Assembly: GCF_000009625.1 (NCBI RefSeq)
Contig: NC_002678.2
Span: 4,806,001 to 4,870,000 of the forward strand
Length of the DNA stretch: 64,000 nucleotides
Origin: Mesorhizobium japonicum MAFF 303099
GTDB lineage: Bacteria > Pseudomonadota > Alphaproteobacteria > Rhizobiales > Rhizobiaceae
Direction of reading: 5' to 3'
The translations under genes and the position numbers were made by a program. Each line of letters opens with the position of its first letter. Position 1 is the first letter of the stretch. Shown piece after piece: positions 55,075 through 64,000 of this stretch. Below the pieces are notes generated by a model. The model made no database searches and was not told the DNA's origin. It saw nothing but the letters and a program-made list of their open reading frames with translations.

Positions 55075-56658
55075 TCACATCCTCCAAACGCCGGGTTTGG
55101 TGTCCTTGATCTCGGCATTGAGCGCGGCCGAGAGGCTCAGCGCCAGCACCTCGCGCGTCTTCGTCGGGTCGATGATGCCATCGTCCCAAAGCCGTGCGGA
55201 CGAATAGAGCGGGTGTCCCTCGCGCTCGTATTTATCGAGGATCGGCCGGCGGAAGTCGGCTTCCTCCTCGGCGCTCCAGCTGCCACCCTTGCGTTCCATG
55301 CCTTCGCGCTTCACCAACGCCAGCACCGTCGCCGCCTGCTCGCCGCCCATGACGGATATGCGGGCATTCGGCCACATCCACAGGAAGCGCGGCGAGTAGG
55401 CGCGGCCGCACATGCCGTAGTTGCCGGCGCCGAACGAGCCACCGATGATGACGGTGACTTTCGGCACCTTGGCGGTCGCGACCGCTGCGACCAGCTTCGC
55501 GCCGTCCTTCGCGATGCCGACCGCCTCGTATTTCCGGCCGACTATGAAGCCGGTAATGTTCTGCAGGAACACAAGCAGGATCTTCCGCTGCGTGCAGAGT
55601 TCGATGAAATGCGCGCCCTTCAGCGCGCTTTCCGAGAACAGCACTCCGTTGCCGTGGATATGCGCGAAGCCGGTGACGAGCGTCGTGCCGTAATTCGCCT
55701 TGAATTCGTCGAGCTCGGAGCCGTCGACTACGCGGGTGATGACCTCGCGGACGTCGTAGGGAGTGCGCGTATCGGAGGGCACGACGCCGAGGATCTCGAG
55801 CGGGTTGAGCAGCGGCGGACGCGGCTCGCGGAGTTGCAGTTGAGAAGGCTTTACGCGGTTGAGGTTGCGCACGATCCGTCGCGTGATCGCCAGCGCATGG
55901 TTGTCGTCCTGCGCGTAGTGGTCGGCGACGCCGGACTGGCGCGTGTGGACGTCCGCACCGCCGAGATCCTCCGCGCTGACATCCTCGCCCGTCGCGGCCT
56001 TCACCAACGGCGGGCCGCCCAGGAAAATCGTGGCCTGATCGCGGACCATGATGGATTCGTCGGCCATCGCGGGAACGTAGGCGCCGCCCGCCGTGCACGA
56101 ACCCATGACGCAGGCGATCTGGGGGATGCCGGCAGCGGACATTGTTGCCTGATTGTAGAAGATGCGGCCGAAGTGCTCGCGGTCGGGAAACACTTCGTGC
56201 TGGTTCGGCAGGTTCGCGCCGCCGGAATCGACTAGGTAGATGCAGGGCAGGTTGTTTTCCCGCGCGATCTCCTGCGCCCGCAGATGCTTCTTTACAGTCA
56301 GCGGGTAGTACGTGCCGCCCTTCACCGTCGCGTCGTTCACGACGATCATGACCTCCCGGCTCTCGACGCGGCCGACGCCTGCGATCATGCCTGCCGACGC
56401 GATAATGTCGCCATACATGCCCCATGCGGCGAACTGGCCGACTTCCAGAAAGGGCGAGCCCGTATCGAGAAGTTGCGCGAGCCGCTCCCGCGGCAGGAGC
56501 TTGCCGCGGGAGAGGTGGCGCTGGCGCGCGTCGTCAGGGCCACCAAGGCTGATCGACTTCGCCTTTTCGCTGATATCGGAGATCAGGCTCCGCATGCGAC
56601 CCGCGTTGGCTCGGAACGGGTCAGAAGAAGTTGAGATCGAACTGCGGATGACTGGCAC
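55075..56658 (-). CDS. Acyl-CoA carboxylase, beta (carboxyltransferase) subunit (MccB-like)
   Basis: About 527 residues from GTG 56658 ([20 protein letters not shown]), with GGAGA five bases upstream; the longer ATG 56700 overlaps the enoyl-CoA hydratase. Two crotonase-like domains: [40 protein letters not shown] and, in the second half, [20 protein letters not shown] and [20 protein letters not shown], which bind acyl-CoA and carboxybiotin. The glycine-rich [14 protein letters not shown] is characteristic of methylcrotonoyl-CoA carboxylase beta subunits. Transfers the carboxyl group to a branched enoyl-CoA. Confidence 0.9.
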   Translation of the reverse strand: MPVIRSSISTSSDPFRANAGRMRSLISDISEKAKSISLGGPDDARQRHLSRGKLLPRERLAQLLDTGSPFLEVGQFAAWGMYGDIIASAGMIAGVGRVESREVMIVVNDATVKGGTYYPLTVKKHLRAQEIARENNLPCIYLVDSGGANLPNQHEVFPDREHFGRIFYNQATMSAAGIPQIACVMGSCTAGGAYVPAMADESIMVRDQATIFLGGPPLVKAATGEDVSAEDLGGADVHTRQSGVADHYAQDDNHALAITRRIVRNLNRVKPSQLQLREPRPPLLNPLEILGVVPSDTRTPYDVREVITRVVDGSELDEFKANYGTTLVTGFAHIHGNGVLFSESALKGAHFIELCTQRKILLVFLQNITGFIVGRKYEAVGIAKDGAKLVAAVATAKVPKVTVIIGGSFGAGNYGMCGRAYSPRFLWMWPNARISVMGGEQAATVLALVKREGMERKGGSWSAEEEADFRRPILDKYEREGHPLYSSARLWDDGIIDPTKTREVLALSLSAALNAEIKDTKPGVWRM

Positions 56659-56684
56659 TTGGCTCTCCGGAATACTGTATTGGG

Positions 56685-57458
56685 TCAGACGCCACGCCAC
56701 ACCGGGGGACGCTTTTCATTGAAGGCTGCAGCTCCTTCGACTGCGTCTTCTGAAGCGATGAGAGTCTTCAATAAGTCGTCGTTCATCGCCCATCGCAGGC
56801 TACGGCCAGTCGCCAACGACGCCCTCGCCAGATCGAGGCTTGCCTTCCGGGACATCGGGGCATTCAGTGCAATTGCTCTGGCCATCATCAACGCAGTTTC
56901 TAATACTTCGGACTCGGGAACGATCCGATTGACGAGGCCAAGTTCGTAGGCCCGCTGCGCGCCGAACAATTCACCAGTCAGAAGGATTTCCGCGGCAATG
57001 ACTGGCGGGAGTATTTCCCCGAGCCGGAAGGCTCCTCCGGCACCCGCAACCAGACCTCGCTTCGCCTCAGGAAGCCCGAACCTGCACGTGTCCGCAGAAA
57101 CGACGAGGTCACAGGCCAACATCAATTCAAAACCTCCTGCCACCGCCACGCCGTGGACAGCGGCGACGAGAGGCTTCGTCAGATTTCGACTGACGAGTCC
57201 TCCGAGACGTCCTTCCCCAAACAGAATGTCGTCCGCCTCGCCGTCAAGGAACGCTTTCAGGTCCATCCCTGAGCAGAACGCGGCACCCTGACCGTTGATG
57301 ATAGCAACCGACGCTGACGGGTCCGCCTCGAAGTGGTCGAACGCTTCTCGCAGAGCGCGGCTCAGCTTGCCGTCGACGGCATTCCGACGTTCGGGCCGGT
57401 TCAAGGATATGAGAGTGATGTCCCGCCGTTTTTCGACGAGCAATGGTTGGTCTGACAA
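56685..57458 (-). CDS. Enoyl-CoA hydratase/isomerase family protein
   Basis: 257 residues. The oxyanion-hole strings [15 protein letters not shown] and [20 protein letters not shown] are typical. Both catalytic glutamates of true hydratases have counterparts (E in GGFELML and E in [12 protein letters not shown]), so it should hydrate an enoyl-CoA rather than only isomerise. It lies between the CoA ligase and the carboxylase subunits in one operon; in leucine and isoprenoid degradation this position is held by methylglutaconyl-CoA or isohexenylglutaconyl-CoA hydratase. Confidence 0.87.
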   Translation of the reverse strand: MSDQPLLVEKRRDITLISLNRPERRNAVDGKLSRALREAFDHFEADPSASVAIINGQGAAFCSGMDLKAFLDGEADDILFGEGRLGGLVSRNLTKPLVAAVHGVAVAGGFELMLACDLVVSADTCRFGLPEAKRGLVAGAGGAFRLGEILPPVIAAEILLTGELFGAQRAYELGLVNRIVPESEVLETALMMARAIALNAPMSRKASLDLARASLATGRSLRWAMNDDLLKTLIASEDAVEGAAAFNEKRPPVWRGV

Positions 57459-57472
57459 AGTAGCGTCCCCGT

Positions 57473-59161
57473 TTAATCTTTCTGCCTGGATCGTGCTTCG
57501 AGAGCGGCTTCTTCCTGCGCAATCTTCCTGAGCGCTCCCCGGATGATCTTGCCGGTGGTGGTCATCGGCATCTCGTCTATGAACCTGACGACCCGCGGAT
57601 ATTCATGCGCGGCGAGGCGCGATTTCACGTGTGCCGCGATGTCCTCTGCAAGGTTTTGCGAAGGACTGAATCCTTCGCGCAGGACGACGTACGCCGCCAC
57701 GACGGAACCCCTGATTTCATCCGGCTTGCCGACCGCACCGGCCAGACGCACTGACGGGTGACCGAGCAGGCAATCTTCGATCTCAGCGGGACCGATCCGA
57801 TACCCCGCGGAGCCGATGACATCGTCGTCTCGTCCGACAAAGCGCAAACGTCCATCATTGTCCCTGACACCTCGGTCTCCGGTAACCAGCCATCGGCCCT
57901 CGGGTCCATGAATGAACTTCTCCCGAGTGGCATCCGGGTTGTTCCAGTACCCTAGGAACATGACGGGGTCGGGAGCGAGTGCCGCAATAGCCCCCTCCAC
58001 GCCTGCAGGCTGTCTCAGTCTCGATACCGGATCAATGACGTCGACATCATGTCCAGGGACCGGCCGTCCCATAGATCCTAGTGCGGGCGGCTCCAGGGCC
58101 GCACAAGACGAGACGATCATGTTGCATTCTGTCTGGCCGTAGAATTCGTTGATCGTCACGCCTAACGCGTCCTTGCCCCACTGGATCAGCTCGGCGCCCA
58201 ACGTCTCTCCCCCGCTGGCGACGGAACGGAGGTCGAGCCCCGAGCATTCCTCAGCAGGCTTGAGTTTCAGCATCTTCAGGGCGGTAGGTGGGAGGAATAC
58301 GTTTCTGATCCTCTGCGAGCGGATCAGGGTGATCGCCGCCTCGGTCGTGAACTTCGAAAAGCGGCAGGCGACGACCGGAATACCATGATGAAGCGCAGGC
58401 ATCAGTACGTCGAGCAGTCCTCCAATCCACGCCCAATCGGCAGGTGTCCAGAAGCGGTCGTCGGGCTTCGGCAGAAAGTCATGACTTATCTCCACACCTG
58501 GCAGATGTCCCAGCAGGACGCGATGAGCATGTAGCGCACCCTTGGGATTGCCGGTTGTTCCAGACGTATAGATGAGGATCGCCGGGTCATCGGAGTGAGT
58601 ATCGACGGGGATAAACGTGTCCGACTGCTCAGAACACATCTCTTGGAATGAGACTTCGTCGCCCTCCCCCCGGCCGTCCACGCAGACGACGAGTTCTATC
58701 GAAGGCACGCGAGACCGGATGCTTGCGACACGTTCGGCGCCGGCACGGTCGGTAATGACTACCCTCGCGCCTGAGTCGCGAAGTCGGTGCTCGAGCGCCT
58801 CCGGACCGAACAGGGTGAAAAGTGGTATCGACACACATCCGAGTTTGGTCACGGCGATATGGGCTACCGCAGTCTCGACACGTTGAGGAAGCAACACACC
58901 CACTCGGTCGCCCGTTTCACCCACCTGTCGGCCAACGCCATGCCCAAAAAGTGCATTCGCTAATCTGTTCGACATCGTGCGCAGGTCGGAAAATGTGTAT
59001 TCGCGCGTAAAACCAGCCGGATCGACGTCAACTATCGCGAGACGAGTTGGGTCTGCCTCAGCCCACTTGTCGCAGATGTCGACGCCGATATTGAACCGCT
59101 CAGGAATAGACCACTGAAACGATCGGCGGACCTCCTCAAAGCTATCCTTCTCGAAAAGCAT
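57473..59161 (-). CDS. AMP-forming acyl-CoA synthetase
   Basis: 562 residues. P-loop AILIYTSGTTGNPKGALHAH, second core motif INEFYGQTECNMIVSSCA, WLVTGDRGVRDNDGRLRFVG with the adenosine-binding aspartate, and the C-terminal catalytic lysine in MPMTTTGKIIRGALRKIAQ. First gene of the operon, so it activates the free acid that the carboxylase, hydratases and lyase then degrade. The family resembles medium-chain and acetoacetyl/acetyl-CoA synthetases; the acid cannot be named. The promoter should lie between 59161 and 59425. Confidence 0.88.
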   Translation of the reverse strand: MLFEKDSFEEVRRSFQWSIPERFNIGVDICDKWAEADPTRLAIVDVDPAGFTREYTFSDLRTMSNRLANALFGHGVGRQVGETGDRVGVLLPQRVETAVAHIAVTKLGCVSIPLFTLFGPEALEHRLRDSGARVVITDRAGAERVASIRSRVPSIELVVCVDGRGEGDEVSFQEMCSEQSDTFIPVDTHSDDPAILIYTSGTTGNPKGALHAHRVLLGHLPGVEISHDFLPKPDDRFWTPADWAWIGGLLDVLMPALHHGIPVVACRFSKFTTEAAITLIRSQRIRNVFLPPTALKMLKLKPAEECSGLDLRSVASGGETLGAELIQWGKDALGVTINEFYGQTECNMIVSSCAALEPPALGSMGRPVPGHDVDVIDPVSRLRQPAGVEGAIAALAPDPVMFLGYWNNPDATREKFIHGPEGRWLVTGDRGVRDNDGRLRFVGRDDDVIGSAGYRIGPAEIEDCLLGHPSVRLAGAVGKPDEIRGSVVAAYVVLREGFSPSQNLAEDIAAHVKSRLAAHEYPRVVRFIDEMPMTTTGKIIRGALRKIAQEEAALEARSRQKD

Positions 59162-59425
59162 CTAACCGTCCCCCGGGCACGCTGCCGCTCCCGCCGTTCG
59201 AGCTGCTAGTTAATGTTCAAGTCGGTCTGCTTGATACTCGCCACTTTCGGTCAACCAAGAGGATGTTTGCCTCAAAAGCAGGTCGCCATTGAAACGACTG
59301 CCGCAGAACAGTCGCTTCTTCTAAAGGTCAAGCTTTTCTCCACACGAGTAGGTGGTGAAGGGATTCTCGGCCGACCGATCGCTTAATCCTAGAGACATGC
59401 CAAGCCAGGCTCTCCAATGGATGGT

Positions 59426-60886
59426 TCAAGTCATCAACGCCCTCACTTGCTCCGCATGTTTCACTTGGGTATCGGATGCGGCCGCCGCAGCCATCGATCG
59501 AAACTCATCGACGCTGAGCTCGCCGACTTGCTCTAGTAGCCTTGGCCACGCAGATAGGCCTTCCGCTAACGAGGCCAACCGAAAGAATTCGTTGGGTGCA
59601 TGAATATCTTCATCATAGAGGGCAAAGCCGAACATAAGCGTCTGAATTCCGAGCAGCTCTTCGAATACCGCGGTGACGGGTATGGACGCGCCCAGACGCA
59701 CAAGCACTGACTCTTGGCCGTGCGCCTCGGACAAGACTCTTTTAGCGGCAAGCAGAAGGGGGTGTCCGGTAGGCAGGTCGAAGGCGCGACACCCGGTTCC
59801 CGGGTCATCGATCGAGAGCTCAACGTCCGACGGGCAAACAGCACGCAGATGAGCCTTTAGCGCGTTTGAAACTTGATCGGGGTCCTGTCCCGGCACGGTT
59901 CTCAAGGACAGCTTAGCGTTGGCAGTTCTTGGGATTACTGTTTTGCTGCCGGATCCGATGTAACCTCCCCACATTCCGTTTATGTCCAAAGCCGGTCGAA
60001 GCGTCAGCTGTTCACGTACCGAGAAGCCGGGTTCTCCTTGGGCGCACGCCCCAACGTCTTTGACGAAAGTGACCTCGTCGAAGGGAAATCTGGCCGTCTC
60101 AGCTCGTACGTGGACGGGGACGGAAGATATGGGCGGCACCAATCCCGGGACCGCTATCGCGCCACTCTCGTCATGCAACGAAGCGATGATCCTCGCCATC
60201 TCGTGTGCGGCGTTCCGAACCGCGCCACCGTAGAGACCAGAATGAAGGTCCTTGTCGGCGGTTTTGATTGAAATCTCAAACTCCACAATTCCACGCAAGC
60301 CGACATTAATCGTCGGGATTTCGGAATGCACTCGCGAGTCATCAGTGGATATCATTCCATCAGCCTGCAGCAAGTCGCTGTACAGTTCCACAATCGCACG
60401 CAAACTGGGACTATTGATTTCCTCTTCCCCTTCCAAAAAGACTTTTACGTTCACTGGGCAGGCGCCTCGGACGTTGAGAAAAGCAGCGATAGTTTCTAGC
60501 GCGATTGCAGTCGAGCCTTTGTCGTCAGATGCACCGCGCGCATAGAGCCGTCCGTCTCGGATCGTTGGTTCGAAAGGTGGAGTCACCCAAGCGTCCAGCG
60601 GGTCGGGAGGCTGTACATCATAGTGTCCATAGATGAGCAACGTAGGTTTTCCCGGCGCACCATTCCAAGCACCATAGACAGCGGGATGGCCTCCGCCATC
60701 GAGAAGCTGGACATCGCTCAAGCCCATGCTTTTGAGCCAGGTCACCAGAAACGTTTGCGCGTCGCGCATCCCTCCTGTGAAAGCTGGGTCCGTGCTTACA
60801 CTTGGCAGGCGCAAGAAAGCGCAAAGTCTATCTACAATGTCGTTTTGGTGGTTGTGAAGATACTGTACAATTGCATCGGTGTGCAT
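59426..60886 (-). CDS. M20-family dipeptidase/carboxypeptidase
   Basis: 486 residues from ATG 60886. Metal ligands are seen in LLIYGHYDVQPPDP (H and D), RGASDDKGSTAIALETI (bridging D), VKVFLEGEEEINSPS (catalytic and metal E), MISTDDSRV (D) and FALYDEDIHAPNEFF (H). The inserted dimerisation domain begins near RGIVEFEISIKTADKDLHSG. This subgroup contains carnosinase-like dipeptidases that cleave unusual dipeptides in the cytoplasm. The only neighbour on its strand is an aminotransferase fragment downstream of nothing else, so its operon context is lost. Confidence 0.87.
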   Translation of the reverse strand: MHTDAIVQYLHNHQNDIVDRLCAFLRLPSVSTDPAFTGGMRDAQTFLVTWLKSMGLSDVQLLDGGGHPAVYGAWNGAPGKPTLLIYGHYDVQPPDPLDAWVTPPFEPTIRDGRLYARGASDDKGSTAIALETIAAFLNVRGACPVNVKVFLEGEEEINSPSLRAIVELYSDLLQADGMISTDDSRVHSEIPTINVGLRGIVEFEISIKTADKDLHSGLYGGAVRNAAHEMARIIASLHDESGAIAVPGLVPPISSVPVHVRAETARFPFDEVTFVKDVGACAQGEPGFSVREQLTLRPALDINGMWGGYIGSGSKTVIPRTANAKLSLRTVPGQDPDQVSNALKAHLRAVCPSDVELSIDDPGTGCRAFDLPTGHPLLLAAKRVLSEAHGQESVLVRLGASIPVTAVFEELLGIQTLMFGFALYDEDIHAPNEFFRLASLAEGLSAWPRLLEQVGELSVDEFRSMAAAAASDTQVKHAEQVRALMT

Positions 60887-60921
60887 CGCTTCTACTCCTA
60901 CTCATGAATGTGCGGCCATGG

Positions 60922-61445
60922 TCACATCGCAGCCTCGGCTTTTAGCGCACGGTAAGTCGTATCGACCGATTTCGCGGTCGCGTCGACAATGATGTCGATT
61001 TGTCCCGGGTGATGATCAGAGGGGGGGGCAAAGCCAAGGATATCGCCATGCGGTATGGCTCGGCCGATGATCCCGTGCTCAAATAGAGAAGCGGCGGGAC
61101 GCGCGCCGACCTGCACCTCGGGCTCAAAAGATACGAGCGCTTTCGGATCCCGCATCATCCCTACGGCGGAAAGGATACCAACGCCACGAACTTCGCCGAC
61201 CATGGAATGTCCCTCCAGTTCGGCTCTCATGCGGGAAAGCCAATAGGGCCCGACATCCTGGACATGTTCCAGGATGTTTTTTTCTTAAGCACTTGAATGT
61301 TGGCGACTGCGGCCGCCGCGCACAGCGGTGCGCCGACATAGATGCCGTCCTGGTTTGCGCCAGACCTGACGGCAGCTTGACCGTCATAGAAGAATGCGCC
61401 GTTGCCCGACGCGAGGAGCCCGTCTTCGATCTGCACTTCACTCAC
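60922..61445 (-). pseudogene. Class-III aminotransferase, C-terminal remnant
   Basis: Two frames in order: GAFFYDGQAAVRSGANQDGI then YVGAPLCAAAAVANIQVL (61445 to about 61280) and MRAELEGHSMVGEVRGVGIL to GFAPPSDHHPGQIDIIVDAT (61230 to 60922). They match the last third of omega-aminotransferases. The cofactor-binding half is missing and a frameshift lies near 61270 in a T-rich run. It ends 36 bases before the M20 gene on the same strand, so an operon of both probably existed. Confidence 0.8.
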
Positions 61446-61499
61446 TTGATTTCCGTCGGACGGCGTTTGACTGCGGAGTTCGATCCGCTAGCCCACGAA

Positions 61500-62154
61500 A
61501 TATGAGCCACCTGGCATTGGGTTCGCCAATATAATGTTGCGGACAATACCATCGCGTTTTTAGATGGCTGCAAACTTACTATGAGGACGGCCGCTCTTTT
61601 TGTTCTTCGGAAATGTTGCTGCGCTCGATGTTTTCTCCGGTCCTCATCCTGGCGATCCTTTCATCATAGTCCGGCCGAACCGCCGGGTTGCCTGAAGCAA
61701 ACACGGCGTCCTCACCCAACCTGAGGATTCGCCCCTCTCACTAGGGGTGTGGTCCGCCAATAACCGTAGCCTAGCCTTGCCCCGCGGAGTGGGGGGGCAT
61801 TGTAGGGTGACAGACGGTCATCGGGTATTGTGCGCAGCGCGCTGGCAAATGGCGCCGGCGCATCGCGGCCGACTCGCGCAGTGCTTGATGCCTGCTGGTG
61901 CTCCAGCCACCGCCTCGCATGCCGATCTCGTCGCGAGAAGACACCAATCTGCAAACTGAATTGGACGCGCGCGGCCGCCGGCTATCTACTGCCGATCGAG
62001 GACATGGCACTGGATGCAGCTTCTAGGAATTCCAAATGAACGCATGCTTTTCCGTAACATTTGCGGCAACGATTGCAACGCCTCGCGTCCAGGCTGGACT
62101 TGCCAATCTTATGCGAAGTGTTGCCCTTATCCACAAGCTAGCAGCGGACCGTGC
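61500..62154. other. Stretch without recognisable gene
   Basis: About 650 bases upstream of the AGXT2L-like aminotransferase. Open frames here show no family resemblance. No correctly spaced sigma-54 promoter was found; TGGCACTGGATGCAGC near 62006 has the wrong spacing. Confidence 0.45.
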
Positions 62155-62175
62155 GAAAACCCCGGTGGGTTTTTT
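62155..62175 (+). terminator. Hairpin with T-run before the aminotransferase gene
   Basis: GAAAACCC-CGGT-GGGTTTTTTC: a stem of eight pairs with a four-base loop, the second arm continuing into a run of T. It has the form of an intrinsic terminator reading rightward, but it lies only about 25 bases before the likely start codon at 62199, so it could act as an attenuator rather than an end of transcription. Confidence 0.5.
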
Positions 62176-62198
62176 CAATCGTTCGCTGTCAAGCTAAG

Positions 62199-63527
62199 AT
62201 GAGCGCGCGGCAACCCACGCGGATCGATGCGAATGATATGAGCGATCTGCCTGAACGACTCCACGACATTATCCGACGCCGGAATATGGTGCTCGGGCCG
62301 GGTTACCAGTTTTCCGAGACTATTCCGGTGGAGTTTGTCTCGAGTTTTGGTGCCCACCTGATAGACAGCGACGGCAATGACTATCTCGACGCGTTTAACA
62401 ACGTGCAGGGCGTCGGCCACGCGCACAGGCATGTAGCGGACGCGGTCGCCCGCCAGATTGCAGCGATCAACACAGATACACGCTACCCCCAGGAAGCGCT
62501 GGTGGCCTATGCCGAGCGGCTACTTGCAACATTCCCAGCCGAACTTTCGAAACTAAGCTTGCCCTGCACTGGATCTGAAGCAAATGATCTCGCAGTTCGG
62601 GTCGCGAGGTACCATACGGGCGGCGAAGGTATCATAGTTACGCGCTGGGCGTTTCACGGTCGCACTCGTGAGGTCGCCAGTTTTTCCCCAATGCTGGGCG
62701 CAGGATCCCCGCTGGGACCAAACGTCCGGCTTATTGCCGCTCCTGACCCCAGGTTCTGCGGACCCCAACAATCCCTTGAGAATTATATGCGGGATCAAGT
62801 GCGTTCCGCAATTGTTGATCTCGAACGGCACGGATACAGGCTAGCAGCCTTAGTCGCCGATTCCGCGTTCACCTCAGACGGCATTTTTACTCACCCTGTG
62901 GGCTTCCTGCAGGCCATGGTCGACGAAGTTCATGCCGCTGGTGGCCTTCACATCGCTGACGAGGTTCAATCAGGGTTCGCTCAGCTCGGAGATTCGATGT
63001 GGGGGTTCAGTCGGCACGGGGTAGTTCCAGATATCGTCACGATGGGCAAGGCGATTGGGAATGGTTTCCCCATCTCTGGCGTCGTCTTCCGCCCGGAGGT
63101 ATCTGACGAATTCGGACAGAAGGTTAGCTATTTCAATACATTGGGCGGCCGATCGCTTTCTATAGCCGCGGCGTCCGCAGTGCTCGATGTGTTCGAGCAG
63201 GAGAATGTGCGTGAACGCGTTGCCGTGAACGGAGCGGCCTTGCAGTCAGGGCTTGAAACGCTGGCGCGGGAGTCTCCTTACGTTGCGGAGATCCGAGGTA
63301 GCGGGCTATACCTTGGTGTCGAGATCGTGAAGGACAGAGAGACACTTGAGCCCGATCCCATTCGTTGCGAAAGCATCATCAAGGACCTTCGCGATCGTCG
63401 AGTTCTTATCAGCCGGACCGGCTCCTCGGGTAACGTGTTGAAAGTTCGTCCTCCAGTCGCTTTCACCGCTGCCGATGTGTCTCGATTCCTTGAGACCTTT
63501 GCCATCGTAGCGAAACAGCGGCTCTAG
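62199..63527 (+). CDS. Class-III aminotransferase fold enzyme (AGXT2L/phospholyase-like)
   Basis: 442 residues from ATG 62199; no strong Shine-Dalgarno is seen, and ATG 62238 is an alternative. FNNVQGVGHAHRHVADAVAR, TDTRYPQEALVAYAERLLAT and LPCTGSEANDLAVRVARYHT are typical of the AGXT2-like group, as are IADEVQSGFAQLGDSMWGF and VTMGKAIGNGFPISGVVF (Schiff-base lysine). Members of this group include ammonia-releasing phospholyases acting on O-phosphoethanolamine and 5-phosphohydroxylysine. The next gene encodes a phosphotransferase 14 bases downstream, and the kinase/phospholyase pair is known in amino-alcohol and hydroxylysine breakdown. Simple transamination is the alternative. Confidence 0.84.
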   Translation: MSARQPTRIDANDMSDLPERLHDIIRRRNMVLGPGYQFSETIPVEFVSSFGAHLIDSDGNDYLDAFNNVQGVGHAHRHVADAVARQIAAINTDTRYPQEALVAYAERLLATFPAELSKLSLPCTGSEANDLAVRVARYHTGGEGIIVTRWAFHGRTREVASFSPMLGAGSPLGPNVRLIAAPDPRFCGPQQSLENYMRDQVRSAIVDLERHGYRLAALVADSAFTSDGIFTHPVGFLQAMVDEVHAAGGLHIADEVQSGFAQLGDSMWGFSRHGVVPDIVTMGKAIGNGFPISGVVFRPEVSDEFGQKVSYFNTLGGRSLSIAAASAVLDVFEQENVRERVAVNGAALQSGLETLARESPYVAEIRGSGLYLGVEIVKDRETLEPDPIRCESIIKDLRDRRVLISRTGSSGNVLKVRPPVAFTAADVSRFLETFAIVAKQRL

Positions 63528-63541
63528 AAGGCTCTAGCAAC

Positions 63542-64000
63542 ATGAACAAAATACCTGACGCAATACTGCAACGGCTCCTGGAGGAGAGCAGCCTGCTCTC
63601 ATCAAGCGAATCTATCGACCCCTTGTTGCTGAACAACATGCTCGAAAAGCACTATGGGCTCACCGGACAGATTGAACGATTGGGCAGTGAAAAGGGCCAT
63701 ACGTTCAGGCTCAAAGCCGATGCGCGCCAATACCTCGTAAAGGTGTCACCGTCTGACGAGCCTGAACTAGTTACGGCGTTGCAGATTGCGGCGATGCGTT
63801 ATCTTGATGACGCCGCTCACGCTCTGCCGGTCCAGCGGATCAAGCCAACCCTTGACCGAAGGGATAGCGTCCCAGTCGACTTGGGGGATGGCACCTGTCG
63901 AACACTCAGCGTCTTCTGCTTTGTCGAGGGCCTGTTATGGGAGCAAATGGATGCCAACGTTGAGCAGTTGACCAAGGTGGGAGACATGCTCGGGCGATTA
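63542..64000 (+). CDS. Aminoglycoside-phosphotransferase-like kinase (partial, cut by window edge)
   Basis: 153 codons are visible from ATG 63542 (MNKIPDAILQRLLEESSLLS). YGLTGQIERLGSEKGHTFRL and RQYLVKVSPSDEPE form the N-lobe with the ATP-binding lysine; LSVFCFVEGLLWEQMDANVE is the hinge region of the APH/homoserine-kinase type. The catalytic H-x-D loop lies beyond the edge. Only 14 bases separate it from the AGXT2L-like gene, so the two form an operon. Hydroxylysine kinase is one member of this fold, which fits the neighbour, but the substrate is an inference. Confidence 0.78.
   Translation, partial: MNKIPDAILQRLLEESSLLSSSESIDPLLLNNMLEKHYGLTGQIERLGSEKGHTFRLKADARQYLVKVSPSDEPELVTALQIAAMRYLDDAAHALPVQRIKPTLDRRDSVPVDLGDGTCRTLSVFCFVEGLLWEQMDANVEQLTKVGDMLGRL

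Noticed and set aside
55054..56235. 393-codon plus-strand frame across the carboxylase beta gene
   Set aside because: Antisense shadow of a clearly conserved gene, no family match.
61802..61817. NifA-like site TGT-N10-ACG upstream of the AGXT2L-like gene
   Set aside because: One mismatch in the critical half-site and no sigma-54 promoter with correct spacing downstream.
62006..62022. Sigma-54-like TGGCACTGGATGCAGC
   Set aside because: GG and GC are separated by eight rather than ten bases.
1..64000. tRNA, rRNA genes, CRISPR arrays, plasmid origins
   Set aside because: No cloverleaf-like sequences, ribosomal RNA, regularly spaced repeats or replication genes were noticed on reading either strand; a tRNA-specific search was not possible here.

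Overview
The window looks like part of a symbiosis island from a nitrogen-fixing alphaproteobacterium of the Rhizobiales, most likely Mesorhizobium or a close relative. The reasons are GC-rich coding sequence, a NifA/sigma-54 promoter driving an IscA/HesB-type iron-sulfur protein at the left edge, a second sigma-54 promoter ahead of a lysine 2,3-aminomutase gene, a biotin operon in the order bioB-F-D-A, a LuxR-type regulator, and a very high density of insertion sequences (IS3, IS5, IS21, ISL3, IS91, IS110/IS1111, IS256, IS481, IS701, IS1182) and RIT recombinase trios. The species assignment is inference from gene content.

Layout. 1-330: iscA-like gene with its NifA-type control region. 1.2-3.3 kb: a two-gene operon for an EctB-like aminotransferase and a 2-oxoglutarate/Fe(II) oxygenase, then a GNAT acetyltransferase. 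4-6.5 kb: an IS3 element split by an IS5 element that carries an extra gene. 6.6-7.4 kb: a LuxR-type regulator. 8.2-12.7 kb: a complete RIT element (three overlapping tyrosine recombinases) inserted exactly inside a recombinase gene of another, broken RIT-like operon. 12.7-16 kb: IS21, ISL3 and IS481 remains. 16.3-17.5 kb: an ATP-grasp ligase. 18-23.7 kb: IS110, IS1111, IS5 and IS256 copies. 23.7-24.9 kb: an ectoine-hydrolase-like M24 protein. 26.2-27.7 kb: the aminomutase with its own sigma-54 promoter. 28-35.9 kb: IS3, IS91, IS110, IS701 and IS1111 copies. 36.3-43 kb: a GNAT gene, a dead aldehyde dehydrogenase, then a four-gene catabolic operon (aminotransferase, MlrC-type metallopeptidase, RpiR regulator, aminotransferase). 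43.3-48.1 kb: IS remains around a TauD-family dioxygenase. 48.1-51.6 kb: a decayed biotin operon. 51.8-59.2 kb: an acyl-CoA operon (CoA ligase, enoyl-CoA hydratase, biotin-dependent carboxylase, MaoC, CitE). 59.4-64 kb: M20 peptidase, aminotransferase fragment, then an AGXT2L-like aminotransferase paired with a kinase cut by the window edge.

How the genes fit together. Much of the non-mobile content handles amines, amino acids and small carboxylates: four intact class-III aminotransferases plus bioA and a fragment, two mononuclear iron dioxygenases, an aminomutase, an ATP-grasp ligase, and M20, M24 and M81 enzymes. The biotin operon cannot make biotin as it stands: bioB has lost its stop, bioF is frameshifted and bioA is cut off. 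The neighbouring carboxylase operon needs biotin on its enzyme.

Most noteworthy points: a RIT element nested in another RIT-like operon; shared structured 3' regions with changing stems in several IS110/IS1111 copies, which look like bridge-RNA (seekRNA) genes; a probable NifA-controlled lysine 2,3-aminomutase; and an IS5 element with a passenger gene whose transposase stop codon is completed by the target-site duplication.
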